A DNA stretch of 64,000 bases from assembly GCF_947179165.1 (NCBI RefSeq), contig NC_077238.1:70973257-71037256 (forward strand), read 5' to 3'. Positions 43,790 through 56,435 of the stretch are shown here, piece by piece (within the stretch, counting starts at the first letter, position 1; the number at the start of each line of letters is the position of its first letter). The notes beneath the pieces are model-generated. The model was not told the DNA's origin. It searched no databases and was given only the letters and a program-made list of their open reading frames with translations. Position numbers and translations under genes: made by a program. Origin of the DNA: Solanum dulcamara (lineage: Eukaryota > Streptophyta > Magnoliopsida > Solanales > Solanaceae).

Positions 43790-44880
43790 TGAAGTACTCT
43801 GAATCATCATGGCCCGACTTGATGCGTTCGAGACTGTCCGAAACCCACCTAATCTAGTAAACATGGCCTATGTGAGGAGAATCCGTCAAAATTTATTGCC
43901 TCAAGTTAGAAAATAAGTTGTTCGAGATCCTCAAGTCCATCAAATTAAAGATCAATTTGCGACTATGAAGATGAATTTGAGGAAGCTTACCAAAGGAAAA
44001 ACTAAAGGAGGGTACCACGAGTTAGGTCTGATGATGACAATATTAGTAGCATTAAGATGAATATTTCTAATTTCAAAGGGATATGAGATCGAGACTTGTA
44101 CTTTGATTGGGAAAGAAAAATGGACGCCATCTTTGACTGTCATAACTACTTTGAAGGTAAGAAGGTTAAACTTCTTATGGTTGAATTTTTTGACTATGCT
44201 GCTAATAGGTGGAAGAAATTTTGCAGAGACAACATAGACAATGGAGAACTTCCAGTTGCAACATGGGACGTGATGAAAAGGGTTATGAGAAAGTGTTTTA
44301 TGCCATCGCACTTCAAAAGAGATCTGTAAAACCGCCATCAGAATCTGAAGCAAGGTTCAATGTCTGTGGATATTTTTTTAAGGCTATGAATATGGCTATG
44401 ATCTAAGCAAATTACAATGACGACGGGGAATCCACTATAGCAAGATTTCTTAATGGTTTGAATAGAGAAATAACTGATGAAATAGAATTGCAACAATACG
44501 CCAATTTAGATGAATTAGTAGAGTTGACTATCAAAGTAGAAAAGCAAAATAAAAGAAAGCAACATGCTAGCTCATGGAAGAATCGATCTACTACAATTCC
44601 AAGGAAGCCATGGACAACACATGAGAAATCTATGCCTAAATCACAAGTTGATAAGGGAAAAGTTAAATGGGAGTCCAATGATGGAGGTAAAACTTTAACA
44701 CAAAAAATTCTACTCCTTCTGGTGCTATACAATGTCACAAGTGTCTAGGGAGGGGACATAAGGTGTTCGAATATCCAAATAGAAGAATTGTCTTAATTAA
44801 AGATAATGGAGAATATGAGAGTGAAAAAAGTGAGGGAGAAGAAGAATAAAATGGTGTTAGGATGTGGCAATATAATAGAT
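43790..44880 (+). pseudogene. gag of element D
   Basis: YFDWERKMDAIFDCHNYFEGKKVKLLMVEF (a conserved capsid block) lies at 44096 onward; later FLNGLNREITDEIELQQYANLDELVEL and IKVEKQNKRK. The zinc knuckle reads CHKCLGRGHKVFEY near 44735, with Tyr for the last Cys. Stops near 43914, 44084, 44405 and a frameshift near 44330-44400 and 44700 disrupt it. At about 44880 it joins sequence from beyond the protease. Confidence 0.8.
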
Positions 44881-45299
44881 AAGCCTTTCATGATGGGAGG
44901 AGAAATAAGTATTCTCTTAAACATAAGGGAAAAAATTATATTCTTCCACTCTTAATCCTTTCTCAAGTGTATGAAGACCAATAACGACTAAAAGAAATAA
45001 TGGGGAAACATGGAGAGGGTAAAAAAAGAGTAAAAAAAATGAGAGAGAGGGAAAAAATCAAGTGAGTCGTGAGGAGAGAGAGGGCAGCAATGAAAGAAAA
45101 GAAAAGGTAGAAAAGAGTGATAAAAAAGAAAGAATAAGTGTGAGGAAAGAGGCTGAGTGTGGAAAATAGTGAGTGTTGCAAAAGCTAAAGAGTGTTCACT
45201 TGCCAAAAAAGAGGGGCTGACCATTTTCCTTCTCTCTTATAGAAAAGTTATGATTAACACTAACAATTTAACTCCTTGCCTAGTGTTGTTTCAAAAATT
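44881..45299 (+). pseudogene. Protease-RT linker of element D (purine-rich coding remnant)
   Basis: HDGRRNKYSLKHKGKNYIL followed by a Lys/Glu/Arg/Ser-rich stretch encoded by the purine tract 45000-45180, then VSVAKAKECSLAKKEG. Such a charged linker sits between protease and RT in this lineage, so the GA-rich DNA is decayed coding sequence, not a simple repeat. The protease core itself is deleted. Confidence 0.65.
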
Positions 45300-46605
45300 T
45301 TCCAGGATTTTGGCGATGTGTTTCCTTCCGATATTTCTAAGGGATTACCTCCTTTGAGAGGAATAGAACATCAAATTGACTTTGTTCCTGAATTTCAACT
45401 TTCGAATAGGTCCTCTTATAAAAGCAAACCCGATGAAATAAGAGAACTATAAAGGCAAGTAGAGGAATTACTTGAAAAGCTCTTTGTGAGAGAAAGTGTG
45501 AGTCCATGTTCTGTTCCCGTGATCTTGGTACCAAAAGAAGATGAAACTTGGAGGATGTGTGTGGATTGTCATGCCATCAACAAACTAATGATAAAGTATT
45601 AAAATCCTATTCCCCACTTTGATGATATGCTTGACCAATTGCATGGCTCTAAATATTTTCTAAAATTGATTTAAAAAGTGGATACCACCAAATTCGAATG
45701 AATCTTGGAGATGAGTGAAAAACTACTTTCAAAACTAAGTATGAATTGTATGAGTGGCTAGTGATGCCATTGGACTTAACTAATGCATTTAGTACTTTCA
45801 TGAAGGTAATGAACCATATCTTTATGGATTTTCATAGAAAATGTGTTGTGGTGTATTTTGATGATATTCTGATATTTTCTACATCTCTTGAAGAACATGT
45901 GGAACACTTGAGGTTAGTTTTTGATGTTCTTAGGGAGCAACAATTGTATGCTAATCTATCAAAGTGCATGTTCTGCAGTGATAAAGTCATATTTCTTAGT
46001 TTTGTTGTTAGGTTGAATGATGTTGAAGTTGATGAAGATAAAATTAAAGAAATAAAAGAATGGTTTATCCCTAAGAGTGTGACTAAATTTAGGAGTTTTC
46101 AAGTACTTGATAGATTTTATAGGAGATTTGTGAGAGACTTTAGTGCAATTGTTGCACTATTAACAGAAGTCATTAAAAAGTATAAGGTGTTTAATTGGGG
46201 GAAAGAACAAGAGTATGCATTTAATGTCTTGAAAGATAAGTTGTGTTCTTCTCCTTTGTTACAATTACCCAATTTTTCCAAATATTTTTAAGTTGAATGT
46301 GATGCTAGTGGAAAAGGTATAAGGGTTGTTTTAATGCAAGACTCTAAGCCTATTGCATATTGTAGTGAGAAATTGAGTGGTGCTACATTGAATTATTCTA
46401 TTTAAGATCGTGAATTGCACACCTTGGTAAGGGCTTTGGCTACTTGGTAACATTACTTGTGGCTGCGTGAGTTTGTGATAAAACTGATCATGAATTATTG
46501 AGGTACTTGAAAATCCAACCTAAGTTAAGTAAATAACATGCCAAGTGGGTAGAGTTCATTGAGACATTTCCTTACGTGATTTCATACAAATAAGGGAAAG
46601 ATAAT
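45300..46605 (+). pseudogene. Reverse transcriptase and partial RNase H of element D
   Basis: [49 protein letters not shown], and the active site VVYFDDILIFS (near 45850) with both Asp intact; 45746-46288 is open. RNase H begins VECDASGKGIRVVLMQ (TAA just before it at 46288) and continues to TDHELLRYLK near 46500, then is cut at 46605. Stops near 45450, 45599 and 45672. Confidence 0.85.
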
Positions 46606-49102
46606 TGTAACACCCCAAAAATTTATATGCTAAGACCCAAATTATCTATGTATGCGTATAGTCCCGAATCCAATAAATTCTAATTGAAATATAATTGTGA
46701 TGACTGATTCTTTAGTGTTTGAAGTGTATTTGAAGTGAATTAAGTCACAATAATCCTCTAGCACATAGTTGAGTTGAAAGTTTTCTTACCGATTGAGTTT
46801 CGATATAATATTTTACTTGGTTTAACTTCAAATGATCATATATCCTAGAATATACCGAATTAGGTGACCCATTACCTATCAAAGTAAAGGTCTTTGAGTC
46901 CTCTTTCCAACTCCACAAGGTTTACCTCAGTTCGAGTTCAGAGTAAAAAGTTATGATCATATTACTAAAGGCTGTCAGATCATCAAAAATTATTATTCAT
47001 CTCTATGACTCGTAGAGTTTTGTACGAATATTAGAAACGACTCGTAAAAATGACTCTTAGAACCTCTAGATACAAAAGACATTCAGATTTTAGGGTCATT
47101 TCTACTAGTCTTGATTATGACTCGTAGAAATTCTTGTGACTCATAAAAAGGATTCATAGGAATGATTACGATTCGTAGGAATTATTATGACTCGTAAAAA
47201 GGACTCGTAGAACCTCCAAACACTTAGAAAATTTTTTAAAAGTAAAGACATTCCTACGAGTGATGAGGACGACTCGTCAAAAAGTCTGTGAGTCATAGAA
47301 ATGACTCGTAGGAGAGATTCAGAGACTCAAATTTTTAGAGTTGTCAGGATGAGTGAATGCTATGACTCGTTAAAGTTCTGATGAGTCATAGAAATGGCCC
47401 ATAGATGGCCAGAATCAGATTTTTATGAAGGATAGTTTGGTGTTTTCTCACCCTTTTCAAATCAAAACTTTGACATTTTGGGACTATTTTGAGTCCCTTA
47501 TCATTATCCTATACGTATATACCCTCATTTAACACTTAGCTTATTTGAGAGCAAGGATTGGAGAAGAGAAAGAAGCTAGGGTTCAAGCGTTCACTCCCAT
47601 CTTCTAACTTTTGATTGTTCTTTGAGTTCTAGCTTTGTAAGGCTGAACTAAAATATGGAATTTGTTCCTCCATGTACCCATGATTGTGATAGATTGATTG
47701 TGAATAGGATTTAGTCCCCATGATTATGTTTCTTGAGAATTTCTTTCTTAAACTTAACATATTTAAGTGATTATTGAGAAATTGATGTTTTTCTATGAAC
47801 TAGTTTCTTGAACAAATGATTTGAACTACTTATTTCATAAACCTTAATAGCATATTGATGGATATTGAGTGTATATGCTTAAGGATCAAGTCTAGATCCT
47901 TGAATTTGTGTATGCATGATCGTGATTGGGATATGATCATGATGATAGTGTTGATAAACTTGATAGCCATTTAATTTTCCTATTTAACCCAAGTGAATGA
48001 TTTTTACCTGAATGTTGTCACAAATGATTGTCCAAACTTTTCTTAAATAAATGATTGAGAAATTAATTAGTTGAAAGGATTGATTTGATAGAATTGATAA
48101 ACCAATAAGAGTCCATTTGAGACTTTTTGATTTGGTTTGGTTTGGATTGATTGTCTTATGAGCTTTAAGTCTTGAGAGGAGTATCGAGCACCAAATTGGG
48201 TAAGAGTAAGTAATAACTCAAACTCAATAACTACGTCACCAAGCGTAGGAGAGGATTGAACCGTTGGTCAGATGTTTCTTAATTTTATTTTCTTGACATG
48301 ACATGTTTTGATTGATTTTAGATCCATGATTGGTTGATTCGTTCTTATCCTAATAAGGTATTGAACGGACGTGGTAACAACGTTGGCTTGTTATACTATC
48401 ACTGGCTCATAAGTGGTAGTTGTTGGATTAGAGAAACTCCCATATTGGTTTTGATAGTATTCTGATTAAAATGGACTGAATTATATGTGATTGGTTTCGG
48501 TCTAAATCTTATTCTTATTTAAGAGTTATGACATCTTGATTGAATTACTTGAGTTGACGTTATTCTACCTTATATATGTTTCATTCTACTATTTTACATA
48601 CTCATACATTTCATGTACTGACGTCCATCTGGGCATGCATCATTTTAGGATGTAGAGATAGGTACTAGATATTATCAACATGCACATCATTGAGGATATA
48701 TTCGTATTCAGCTTATGGGTGAGTCTTCTCTGCTTTCGGAGGGTACCACATTTATCTTTCTATCTTTTGAGTTAGTTTTTTTTCATTTGATTTGAGGTAG
48801 CCATGAACCTGTCATTGGCACCACTTAGACAGTTGATAGAGGCTTTATAGACTAGATTATGATGTTGTCGATTGGTTTTGTCTTTTCCCTAGTTTCATTC
48901 ATACCAGTCTTATTGATTTGATCGATTAGAAAGATTGTTGGCCTTTGGCCTTATTTTATAAGTCATGTTTTCTTGATGAGTTAAGTCTTCTGCTTATAAA
49001 ATATGATTGAATGAATGTGTGATGGGCCAAGTGGTTTACTTGAGGATCAGCAATGGTCTTTGAGTGCCGACCACATTTAGGGTACCCTCCCGGGGCGTGA
49101 CA
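46606..49102 (+). repeat. LTR of element E
   Basis: 2497 bp, TGTAACACCCC...GCGTGACA. Positions 47010-47410 hold more than ten copies of words around GACTCGTAG and its inverse CTACGAGTC. A weaker form of the shared GTAC hairpin region lies near 48600. Confidence 0.85.
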
Positions 49103-49106
49103 AACT

Positions 49107-49118
49107 TTGTATTAGACC
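49107..49118 (+). promoter_or_regulatory. Decayed primer site of element E
   Basis: TTGTATTAGACC, several changes from TGGTATCAGAGC, five bases after the LTR; the position supports the assignment. Confidence 0.6.
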
Positions 49119-49306
49119 ACAGATTTCAAGATTCCTAGGGTGTTTATAAAGTCATGTCTAGTATCTTTCTTATGGGTGTGTTGTGCACCTCACTTATAAT
49201 TAGGAGGCTATAGTACATTAGGAAATTGTTTCACTTCTTCATACTTTGAGTTCAGGCTAAAGAGTTTAACTCTAAAAACTCCTTCCTGATTCGTGCTTTA
49301 CACATT

Positions 49307-49357
49307 TGCAGGTACAACAACAACAACAACCCAGTGAAATTCCATAACGTGCAGGTA
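49307..49357 (-). mobile_element. 35-bp TS SINE tail with 8-bp target duplication
   Basis: TGCAGGTA occurs at 49307-49314 and 49350-49357. Between them is (CAA)5 followed by CCCAGTGAAATTCCA, the reverse complement of the TS SINE 3' end seen at position 1-83. It sits one base-pair step before the gag ATG of element E. This looks like an extremely 5'-truncated insertion. Confidence 0.6.
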
Positions 49358-50640
49358 ATGCCTTATAAAAGTACTTTTAGCCAGAGGAACGTTGTCAATA
49401 CTTATGTTCTACTATCTGAGATACCCTCATCATCAGGAGTGAGAACTAGGGGCCGACCTGCAAGGTCCACTGAGTCACCCCAAGAGCCTACTACTCAGCC
49501 TACACCAACTTTAGAAGCCGATTTTTAGGGAGCGATTGCTATGCTCACTCAATTGATAGCTGCCAGAAATAGTAGCTAGAGTTTACCATTTCCTAGCTCT
49601 AGTTATCAAGATCTACCACAAGGATTAGAGACTTCTTGAGAATGAACCCACCAGTTTTCACAGGTTCCAAGGCTGAGGAGGGCCCACAGAACTTTATCAA
49701 GGAGATGTGGAAAACACTAAAAGCAATGCATGCCACTAAAATTTGAAGGGGTTTTGTTGGTTTCCTATCAGTTAGAGGATGTTGCCAATGCTTGGTTTAA
49801 CCAGTAGGAAAAAGGTAGAGGTGAGGATGTAGAGCCTGCTATTTGGCACAAGTTTGAGGGAGCATTCCTTGATCACTTCTTTCCCAGGGAGCTGAGGGAA
49901 GCAAAGGTGGAAGAATTTTTGAATTTGAAGAAAGAAGGGCTGACTGTGAAGGAGTATAGACTTAATTTTATCTAGATATGCTCCAGAGATGGTCCCAGAT
50001 ATACGGTCTAAGATGAGAAAGTTTGTCTCCAGACTGGGAAGGCATGTGAAGAAGGAGTGCAAAGCATCATTGCTGATTTCTTACATAGATATTTCTAGGT
50101 TGATGGTGTATGCTCAGTAGGTAGAGGATGATAAGAGTAAAGACAAGGATGAGCATTTCAGCAAGAAGGAAAAATCAGTTGGGCATGAGAATGATCAGAG
50201 GCGGAGTAAGGGCTATAGGTCCTTCTTTCAGAAAAGTTCTTCCAACTTTACTCTATTAGTGGCAAGTGCACCTACGTAACATAACAAGTATGATAAGCAG
50301 GTACAGAGTCACCAGAATTCTAGAGACTAGGGTTCTCAATCCCAAGCTAGTATGGCTCAAGGTTCAAAAGGAAAGCCACCCTGTGGCAAGTGCGGTAAGC
50401 TCCATTTGGGAGAATGCAAAAAGGAAAGGAATAAATATTACAAATGTGGCCAAGTGGGCTATTTTCAGATAGAGTGTCCGACATGGGGAAACAGAGCCCA
50501 GTCTTCTACCACGGCACCACCATCTAGAGGTAATCAAAGAGATACCAATTTAGGTACAAGCGGAGGTTCAAATCATTTATATGCCATGGGTAGCAGCCAA
50601 GATCAAGAGAACTCCCCAAATGTTGTGACGGGTATGATTC
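49358..50640 (+). pseudogene. gag of element E
   Basis: ATG at 49358, directly after the second TGCAGGTA. N-terminal RTRGRPARSTE region, MNPPVFTGSKAEEGPQNFI, ANAWFNQ, FPRELREAKVEEFLNLKKEGLTVKEY in shifting frames, then two Cys clusters: CGKCGKLHLGEC (50388 onward) and YKCGQVGYFQIEC, where first Cys and the His of the knuckle are both Tyr. Stops near 49528, 49579, 49807 and multiple frameshifts. Confidence 0.8.
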
Positions 50641-51049
50641 AAGTCTTCATTCTTAATTTTTAAGTTTTGATGGATTCAGATGCCACGTTATCATTTGTAT
50701 CTCCTTATGGGGCTAACAGATTTGATAGAAACCTGAGTGTCTTCTTGAGCCTTTTAGTGTATCTACCCATGTTGGTGAGTATATACTAGCTGAAAGGGTC
50801 TGTAAATATTTTAATCTGTCTATCTATCAAAAAGATACCATGGTTGACTTAGTTGAATTGGACATGGTTGATTTTAATGTGATTATTGGCATAGACTGGC
50901 TTTATGCTTGTTTTGCCTCTATGGATTGTAGGACTCGGATTGTTAATTTCAATTTCCTAAATGAACCTATCTTAGAATGGAAGGGTACTCTTCTTGTGCC
51001 TGAGGGTCAATTTATCTCCTACCTTAGGGCTAGAAAACTGATCTTTAAA
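50641..51049 (+). pseudogene. Protease of element E
   Basis: The active site reads MDSDATLSF (Gly to Asp in DSGA) near 50668. After frameshifts the [20 protein letters not shown] block at 50840 onward is open and continues into RT. It processes Gag-Pol in intact relatives. Confidence 0.8.
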
Positions 51050-52075
51050 GGGTGTATTTATCATACTATTAGAGTCCATGATAATAGTGTTGAGTCCCCT
51101 ACTCTTGAGTTAGTCTCGATTGTAAATGAGTTTCCTAAAGTGTTTTATAAGGATCTGCTCAAAGGCCCTCCTGATAGAGAGATAGACTTTGAGATTGATG
51201 TTCCTTCTGATATGCAACCTATCTCTATTCTGCCATATAGAATGGATCCTACTGATTTGAAAGAATTGAAAGAACAATTGAAAGATCTCCTAGATAAGGG
51301 ATTCATTAAGCCGAGTGTCTCACCTTGGGGCGCTCCTGTCCTATTCGTCCGAAAGAAAGATGGATCATTGAGAATGTGCATTGACTATTGTCAACTAAAT
51401 AAGGTCACCATAAAGAATAAGTATCCCCTCCCAAGATAGATGATTTATTTGACCAGCTTTAGGATGCCACTTGTTTCTCAAAGATAGACCTCAGATCAGG
51501 CTACCACCAGTTGAAAGTGAGAGAATGTGACATCCTAAAGACCATTTTTCGAATTTGGTATGGTCACTTCGAGTTTCTTGTTATGTCCTTTAGTTTGACT
51601 AATGCTCCTATAAAATTTATAGACTTGATGAACAGAGTGGTCAAACAGAATTTGGATATATTTATGATTGTATTTATAGACAATATATTGATCTATTCAA
51701 GGAGTGAGGAGAAGTATGCGAATTATCTCAGAATTGTTCTTCAAACTTTCAAGGATAGGGAGTTGTATGCTAAGTTTTCAAAGTGTGAATTTTGTCTTGC
51801 TTATGTGGCATTCTTTGGCCATGTTGTATCCGGTGAGGGTGTATGAGTTGATTCGCAAAAGTTTGAAATGGTGAATAACTGGACCATGCCCACATTCCCG
51901 ACTAACATAAGAAGTTTCTTGGGTTTGGCTGGTTACTACCGGAAGTTTGTTGAGGGCTTTTCATCTATATCATCTCCACTAACTAAGCTAAATAAGAAGA
52001 AGGCTAAGTTCCAATGGTTAGAAGCTTTCTAGAAAAGTTTTCAAGAGCTGAAAACTTGAAAACGAGTTTGACTAT
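51050..52075 (+). pseudogene. Reverse transcriptase of element E
   Basis: Fingers with [20 protein letters not shown] and [20 protein letters not shown], frameshift near 51437, then [11 protein letters not shown] and the active site FIDN (51673-51684), Asn for the second catalytic Asp. The connection ends FQELK near 52050, where the LTR of minus-strand element F begins. Confidence 0.85.
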
Positions 52076-54254
52076 TTCCATGACCCGAACTAGGGCCAAG
52101 CCACGACACGACGATTGGAATGCGAGGGACCCCAACCAATACATCTTAGTATATATCGCATAAATAAGGTAAAAAAACATAATAATAAGATATAACCAAA
52201 AGTAAGAACTCAATGGGGATGGGACTAAGGGAAATCAACTCAATAGATGTCCAATCCGAACTACATCATAAAGCCGTCTAAACATGCCTCTAGTCTAGCC
52301 TTTGAAGGGATCTTTGGACAAGCTCCTAGCTAACCCGAATATATGAAGAAGTCAAAATATTGGAAACAAGAAACAAATACATTTCCCTCGATAAGATGAG
52401 GACTCACCAACTCTTGAAATCTAATTAGCTCTAGCCACGAATAGGATGATCGTGAGTGTTGTACGCCCCTACATTGTGAGACAATGTAGGCAAAATATAC
52501 GTTAGTACGTTTGAATGTACTAAGTATGTGAGGTAAGCATGAACAAGTAAAGGAACGTAATCAATATGACATAAGATGCATGACCAATCATAATGAGCAT
52601 GAGTAAAGCTCTAAACATTTCAAAACATATGAACTCATAGTCAATGCATATCATAAAACTTCATCATAAACTCATAAATTGACATTTAACGTATATGGAA
52701 TAAGACCTTTAACCGACATCTAAGATCATGCGAGCTATTACATAGAATCTGATGATCCCCACATTGAGAAGGGGCAGGCTACCTTGCTAGGGTATACTCC
52801 ATCATGGTACTCATCTCAACTGTGCTATATGTGGATCCACTAGCTAGGCCATGAAGGATATCCTACACGGGCAACGTAGTTTGGGACTTTAGGTTGCTAC
52901 TAGGTTTCCCTTAGGTAACAAAGTGCATTACTGGACTGAATCCCACCTAGAATCCCTCGGTGCTTAGTCAATATCTCAACAAAAATTCATAAAAACATGA
53001 TCATAACATAATAGGGAAAGATAGTAACTGCCTATCAATCCATATTCATAAAACACATTAGGAATAGCTCATTAACTTTAGTGATTCATAAGAATCCAGG
53101 ACTTTGGTGAGAATTGTACTTATCACCATCTTTAACATGATTGTGTGATAATTGAACATGTCACACCATAATAACTTATTTGATCTTAACTTTTATCATC
53201 ATCATAACTTTCTTTAAACATAATTGAACTAACGATCAATTCTTGAAAATCATCATTAACTTCTTAATCACAACTTGAAAATAGCTTTATGCATGGACAT
53301 TCATAATTCAACTTAAAACCATGCAATTCATATTAAAATATGCTTATAATGATCATTCATAACATCTAAAATGGAATTTAATCAACCCAATACAATTCAT
53401 CAAAACTAAGGTTCATAATCAATTGAAATTGAATGAAACTTTGGGAAAATCTTAGGACTTCATGGGTGAAATGGACCCATGAATCAATCCCCACATACTT
53501 TCATTGAATTCACTTAGAATTGAGAAGTAACCTTGGAAGAAATCTGAAACCCTAGCTTGTAGCTTAAACAAGAACCCTTGAGAGACTTTGCTCTTGCCTT
53601 AGAGAAATTTTGGGAGAATGACTTGTGAATGAAGGAATTTCAAAGAATTGACTATTTATAGGGTTGAACTTGGCCCTAGTTGTGTCTAGGTTCATTGAAC
53701 CAAACTTGGAAAATAATGAAATTAACCCTCATTAAATATAAAACTTGACCCTACGAGACCCTTTCTATGGGTCATGGAAGAGATGATGAGTCGCCAAAAT
53801 GACTCATCCTATAGGCTTTGGAAAAGTCCTAAAAATTAGGTCTCTGAAGTTTGCAAATAGGGTCATTTTTATGACCCGTCAAATTGTCTACGAGTCATCA
53901 TTTGGACTAGTCCTGTAGGTCCCAAAACCTTTAATTATAAGGATCTCTGAAGTTTGGTTATGAGTCATTCCTACGACTTGTAACAACTTCTATGGCTCGT
54001 CCTGCCAAGTCGTAAACTGGACTTTGAGGGACTTCTAAAACTTAGCCTTAGAACTCTTCCTACGAGTTGTGTCTACGAGTCGTCTAGAGGTTTACAGGTT
54101 GTCAACTTTAGTCGTATGACCTTTCTTTGATGTTGGTCATGATCAACTACCAAGACTCCTTCTACGACTCATTTCTACGTGTCGTAGAAACCTCTACAAC
54201 TCGTAGGCACGATCATAAACTTGGGTCCAACTTTCCGACTTTTAAGGTCTTACA
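52076..54254 (-). repeat. 3' LTR of element F
   Basis: About 2179 bp; minus-strand start TGTAAGACC. The outer edge reads TTCCA (TGTCA expected). Words around ACGACTCGTAG fill 53750-54240. A perfect hairpin TTAGTAC/GTACTAA lies at 52502-52523 with an 8-base loop. Confidence 0.85.
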
Positions 54255-54268
54255 ATATCTCTCCCTTG
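54255..54268 (-). promoter_or_regulatory. Polypurine tract of element F
   Basis: On the minus strand AAGGGAGAGATAT directly before the LTR, like element B's AAGGGGGAGGTAT. Confidence 0.8.
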
Positions 54269-54543
54269 GGAACATTTATCCTCGAATGAGATTGACTTAT
54301 CATAGGAGGGACATAGAAAGAGGACTAGGAACCCAACATGAACATGATGGTACCTTAAAATGTATAGAACATGAAAACTTCAACTTAACATAAAATCATG
54401 ACTTGAAAATACACTTTTCATGAACATGCATATATATGAATGACATAGGAAGAAATGAATACGTAAGAATTCAATTAACTTGAATAAGAACAACTTACTA
54501 CTTTAGGCTTCAGTAGAGGGAAAGAGGTACGGGTATCATTTCA

Positions 54544-54999
54544 TCATATCCACTTCGCCTCCCAAGTAGCAATTTCTACTTTTTGAATCCTCCATAACAC
54601 TTTGACGGACATAACTTCTCTGTTTCTTAACTTCTTAACTTGCCGGTCTAAGATTTCCACCGGAACTTCTTCATACATCAAATTCTCTTTAACACTTACA
54701 TCTTTCAATGGCACAATGGAGTTTGGATCACCCACGAACTTTCTCAACATAGATATATGGAACACCGGGTGAACCATAGATAACTCAAGTGGAAAATCTA
54801 ACTCATAAGCCACCTTGCCAACACGTCTTAATATCATATAAGGTCCAACGTACCTAGGAATCAATTTACCTTTCTTACCAAAATGCATTACACCCTTCAT
54901 GGGTGAAACTTTCAAGTAGACCCAATCATCCACCTCAAATTCAAGGTCTCTTTTCCTAACATCAGAATAGGACTTTTGATGACTTTGAGCCTTCTTCAA
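54544..54999 (-). pseudogene. Integrase tail and chromodomain of element F
   Basis: Open for 151 codons: DLEFEVDDWVYLKVSPMKGV, GPYMILRRVGKVAYEL, HPVFHISMLRKFVGDP, then the chromodomain EEVPVEILDRQVKKLRNREV and VKVLWRIQ...ATWEAKW, ending in TGA-type stop before the usual YPxLF end. This is the best preserved chromodomain in the window. Confidence 0.88.
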
Positions 55000-55700
55000 C
55001 CTCTCCCTTATCAGTCTTATCTTCTACATACCATTAAATCAACCTATATCTTCTCCCATACAATACTTAGAAAGGAGCCATTTGGATGCTAGAATGATAA
55101 CTATTATTAAAGGTAAACTCAATCAGTGGAAAAAGTTTATCCCAACTTCCTTTAAAATCAATAACACTCACCCTTAACATATCCTCTAAAGTTTGGATTG
55201 TTATTTCGGCTTGACCATCGGTTTGAGGATGGAACATGATACTTAACTTAACCTTTGTACCGAGACCCTTTTGGAGTGACCTCCAAAAGTACAAAGCAAA
55301 TTGAATACCTCGGTCTGATATAATGGAATAGAAACACTATAAAGTCTCACCAACTCACGAACATACAACTTAGCATAGTCTTCGGGACCATACAAAGTCT
55401 TAAGCAGTAAAAAATGAGCCGACTTAGTCATTTGATCTAAAATAACCCAAATGGAATTATATTGCTTCTTGGTACGAGGTAAACCCGTTAAGAAGTCCAT
55501 ATTCACATCTTCCCACTTCCAAGTAGGAATTTCAATATCTTGGGCTAAACCTTCCGGTATGTGATGCTCAACTTTAACTTGTTGGAAATTTGGACACTTA
55601 GCTTTGAATTCTACTATATCCTTCTTCATGCTATTCCACCAATACGCATGCCTCAAATCATGATACATCTTGGTGGAAACTGGATGAATCAAATATTGAG
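55000..55700 (-). pseudogene. Integrase zinc and core domains of element F
   Basis: MIHPVSTKMYHDLRHAYWW, CPNF in place of CxxC, MDFLTGLPRTKKQYNSIWVI, a frameshift near 55310, then HPQTDGQAEITIQTLEDML with the catalytic Glu kept. The start lies near 55692. Apart from the lost zinc Cys and one frameshift it is well preserved. Confidence 0.87.
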
Positions 55701-56435
55701 AACTCTAATCCTCATTTAATATCAACTCTCTCAATCCATCAACATTAGGTACACACAAGCGACCTTGGTATCGTAGCACCCCATCTCCCCCTTGGGAGAA
55801 AGCCTCAATATTTTTTTCTGCAACCGACTTCTTCAACTCAACGAACACCATATCATGATCTTTCTTATCCTTAACATACGCTACAAGAGATGATTTCGAA
55901 CCATTATGCACAAGAACACCTCCATTATTAGAATCAACCAAACTCATCCCTAAATGTTTTAATCTATGAACATCTTTGATCAACTCTTTCTTATTTTCCT
56001 TAACATGTGCAACAATACTCATGGATACGATAATGAACATATTTAAATACTTCTTAAATACTTTGTTTATTCATGAATGTTGTAGGAGCATTACTAAAAC
56101 CAAAGGAAGTAACGAGAAACTCATAATGACTATAACGGGTTGTGAATGTTGTCTTCAAGATGTCACTTTCTCTCACCTTCAACTGATGATATTCGAATTT
56201 GAGGTCTATCCTAGATAAACACGTGGCACCCTGAATTTGGTTGAACAGGTTATCAATTCTGGAAAGAGGATACTTATTCTTTATGGTGATCTTGTTCAGC
56301 TGACGGTAGTCGATACTCATTTTAAAGGAACTATCTTTCTTTCACACAAATTGGAAAGGAGCACCCCAAGGTGATACATCCTGCCTGATGAAACCCTTAT
56401 CAAGGAGATCTTTCAACTATTCTTTTAACTTGCAA
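55701..56435 (-). pseudogene. RT N-terminal half fused to RNase H end, element F
   Basis: From 56435 downward: [55 protein letters not shown], then a frameshift. Just before the catalytic FIDD the frame jumps (about 56022) to MSIVAHVKENKKELIKDVHRL, the end of RNase H and spacer to the integrase. The RT active site and most of RNase H are deleted. Confidence 0.85.

Larger units (their letters stand above)
43282..46605 (+). mobile_element. Chromovirus-like gypsy element D (Reina/CRM/Galadriel-type), truncated
   Basis: Leader, gag, PR-RT linker, RT and RNase H of a gypsy lineage different from A, B and E-H. The gag block LYFDWERKMDAIFDCHNY, the RT entry GIEHQIDF and the YEWLVMP motif are typical of the smaller chromoviruses. 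The element stops inside RNase H at 46605 where the LTR of element E begins. The integrase is missing. Confidence 0.8.
46606..52075 (+). mobile_element. Gypsy (Del/Tekay-like) element E, 3' truncated
   Basis: LTR 46606-49102, primer site, gag, protease, RT, cut at the RT/RNase H border by element F. It inserted into or was joined to element D. RNase H, integrase, chromodomain and 3' LTR are absent from the window. Confidence 0.85.
52076..56435 (-). mobile_element. Gypsy (Del/Tekay-like) element F, minus strand, 5' truncated
   Basis: On the minus strand: RT (56435 to ~56022) joined to the RNase H end, linker, integrase, chromodomain, polypurine tract, LTR (54254-52076). The gag, protease and 5' LTR are missing at the junction with element G's LTR. 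LTR start, polypurine tract and integrase resemble element B, so they belong to related families. Confidence 0.85.
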
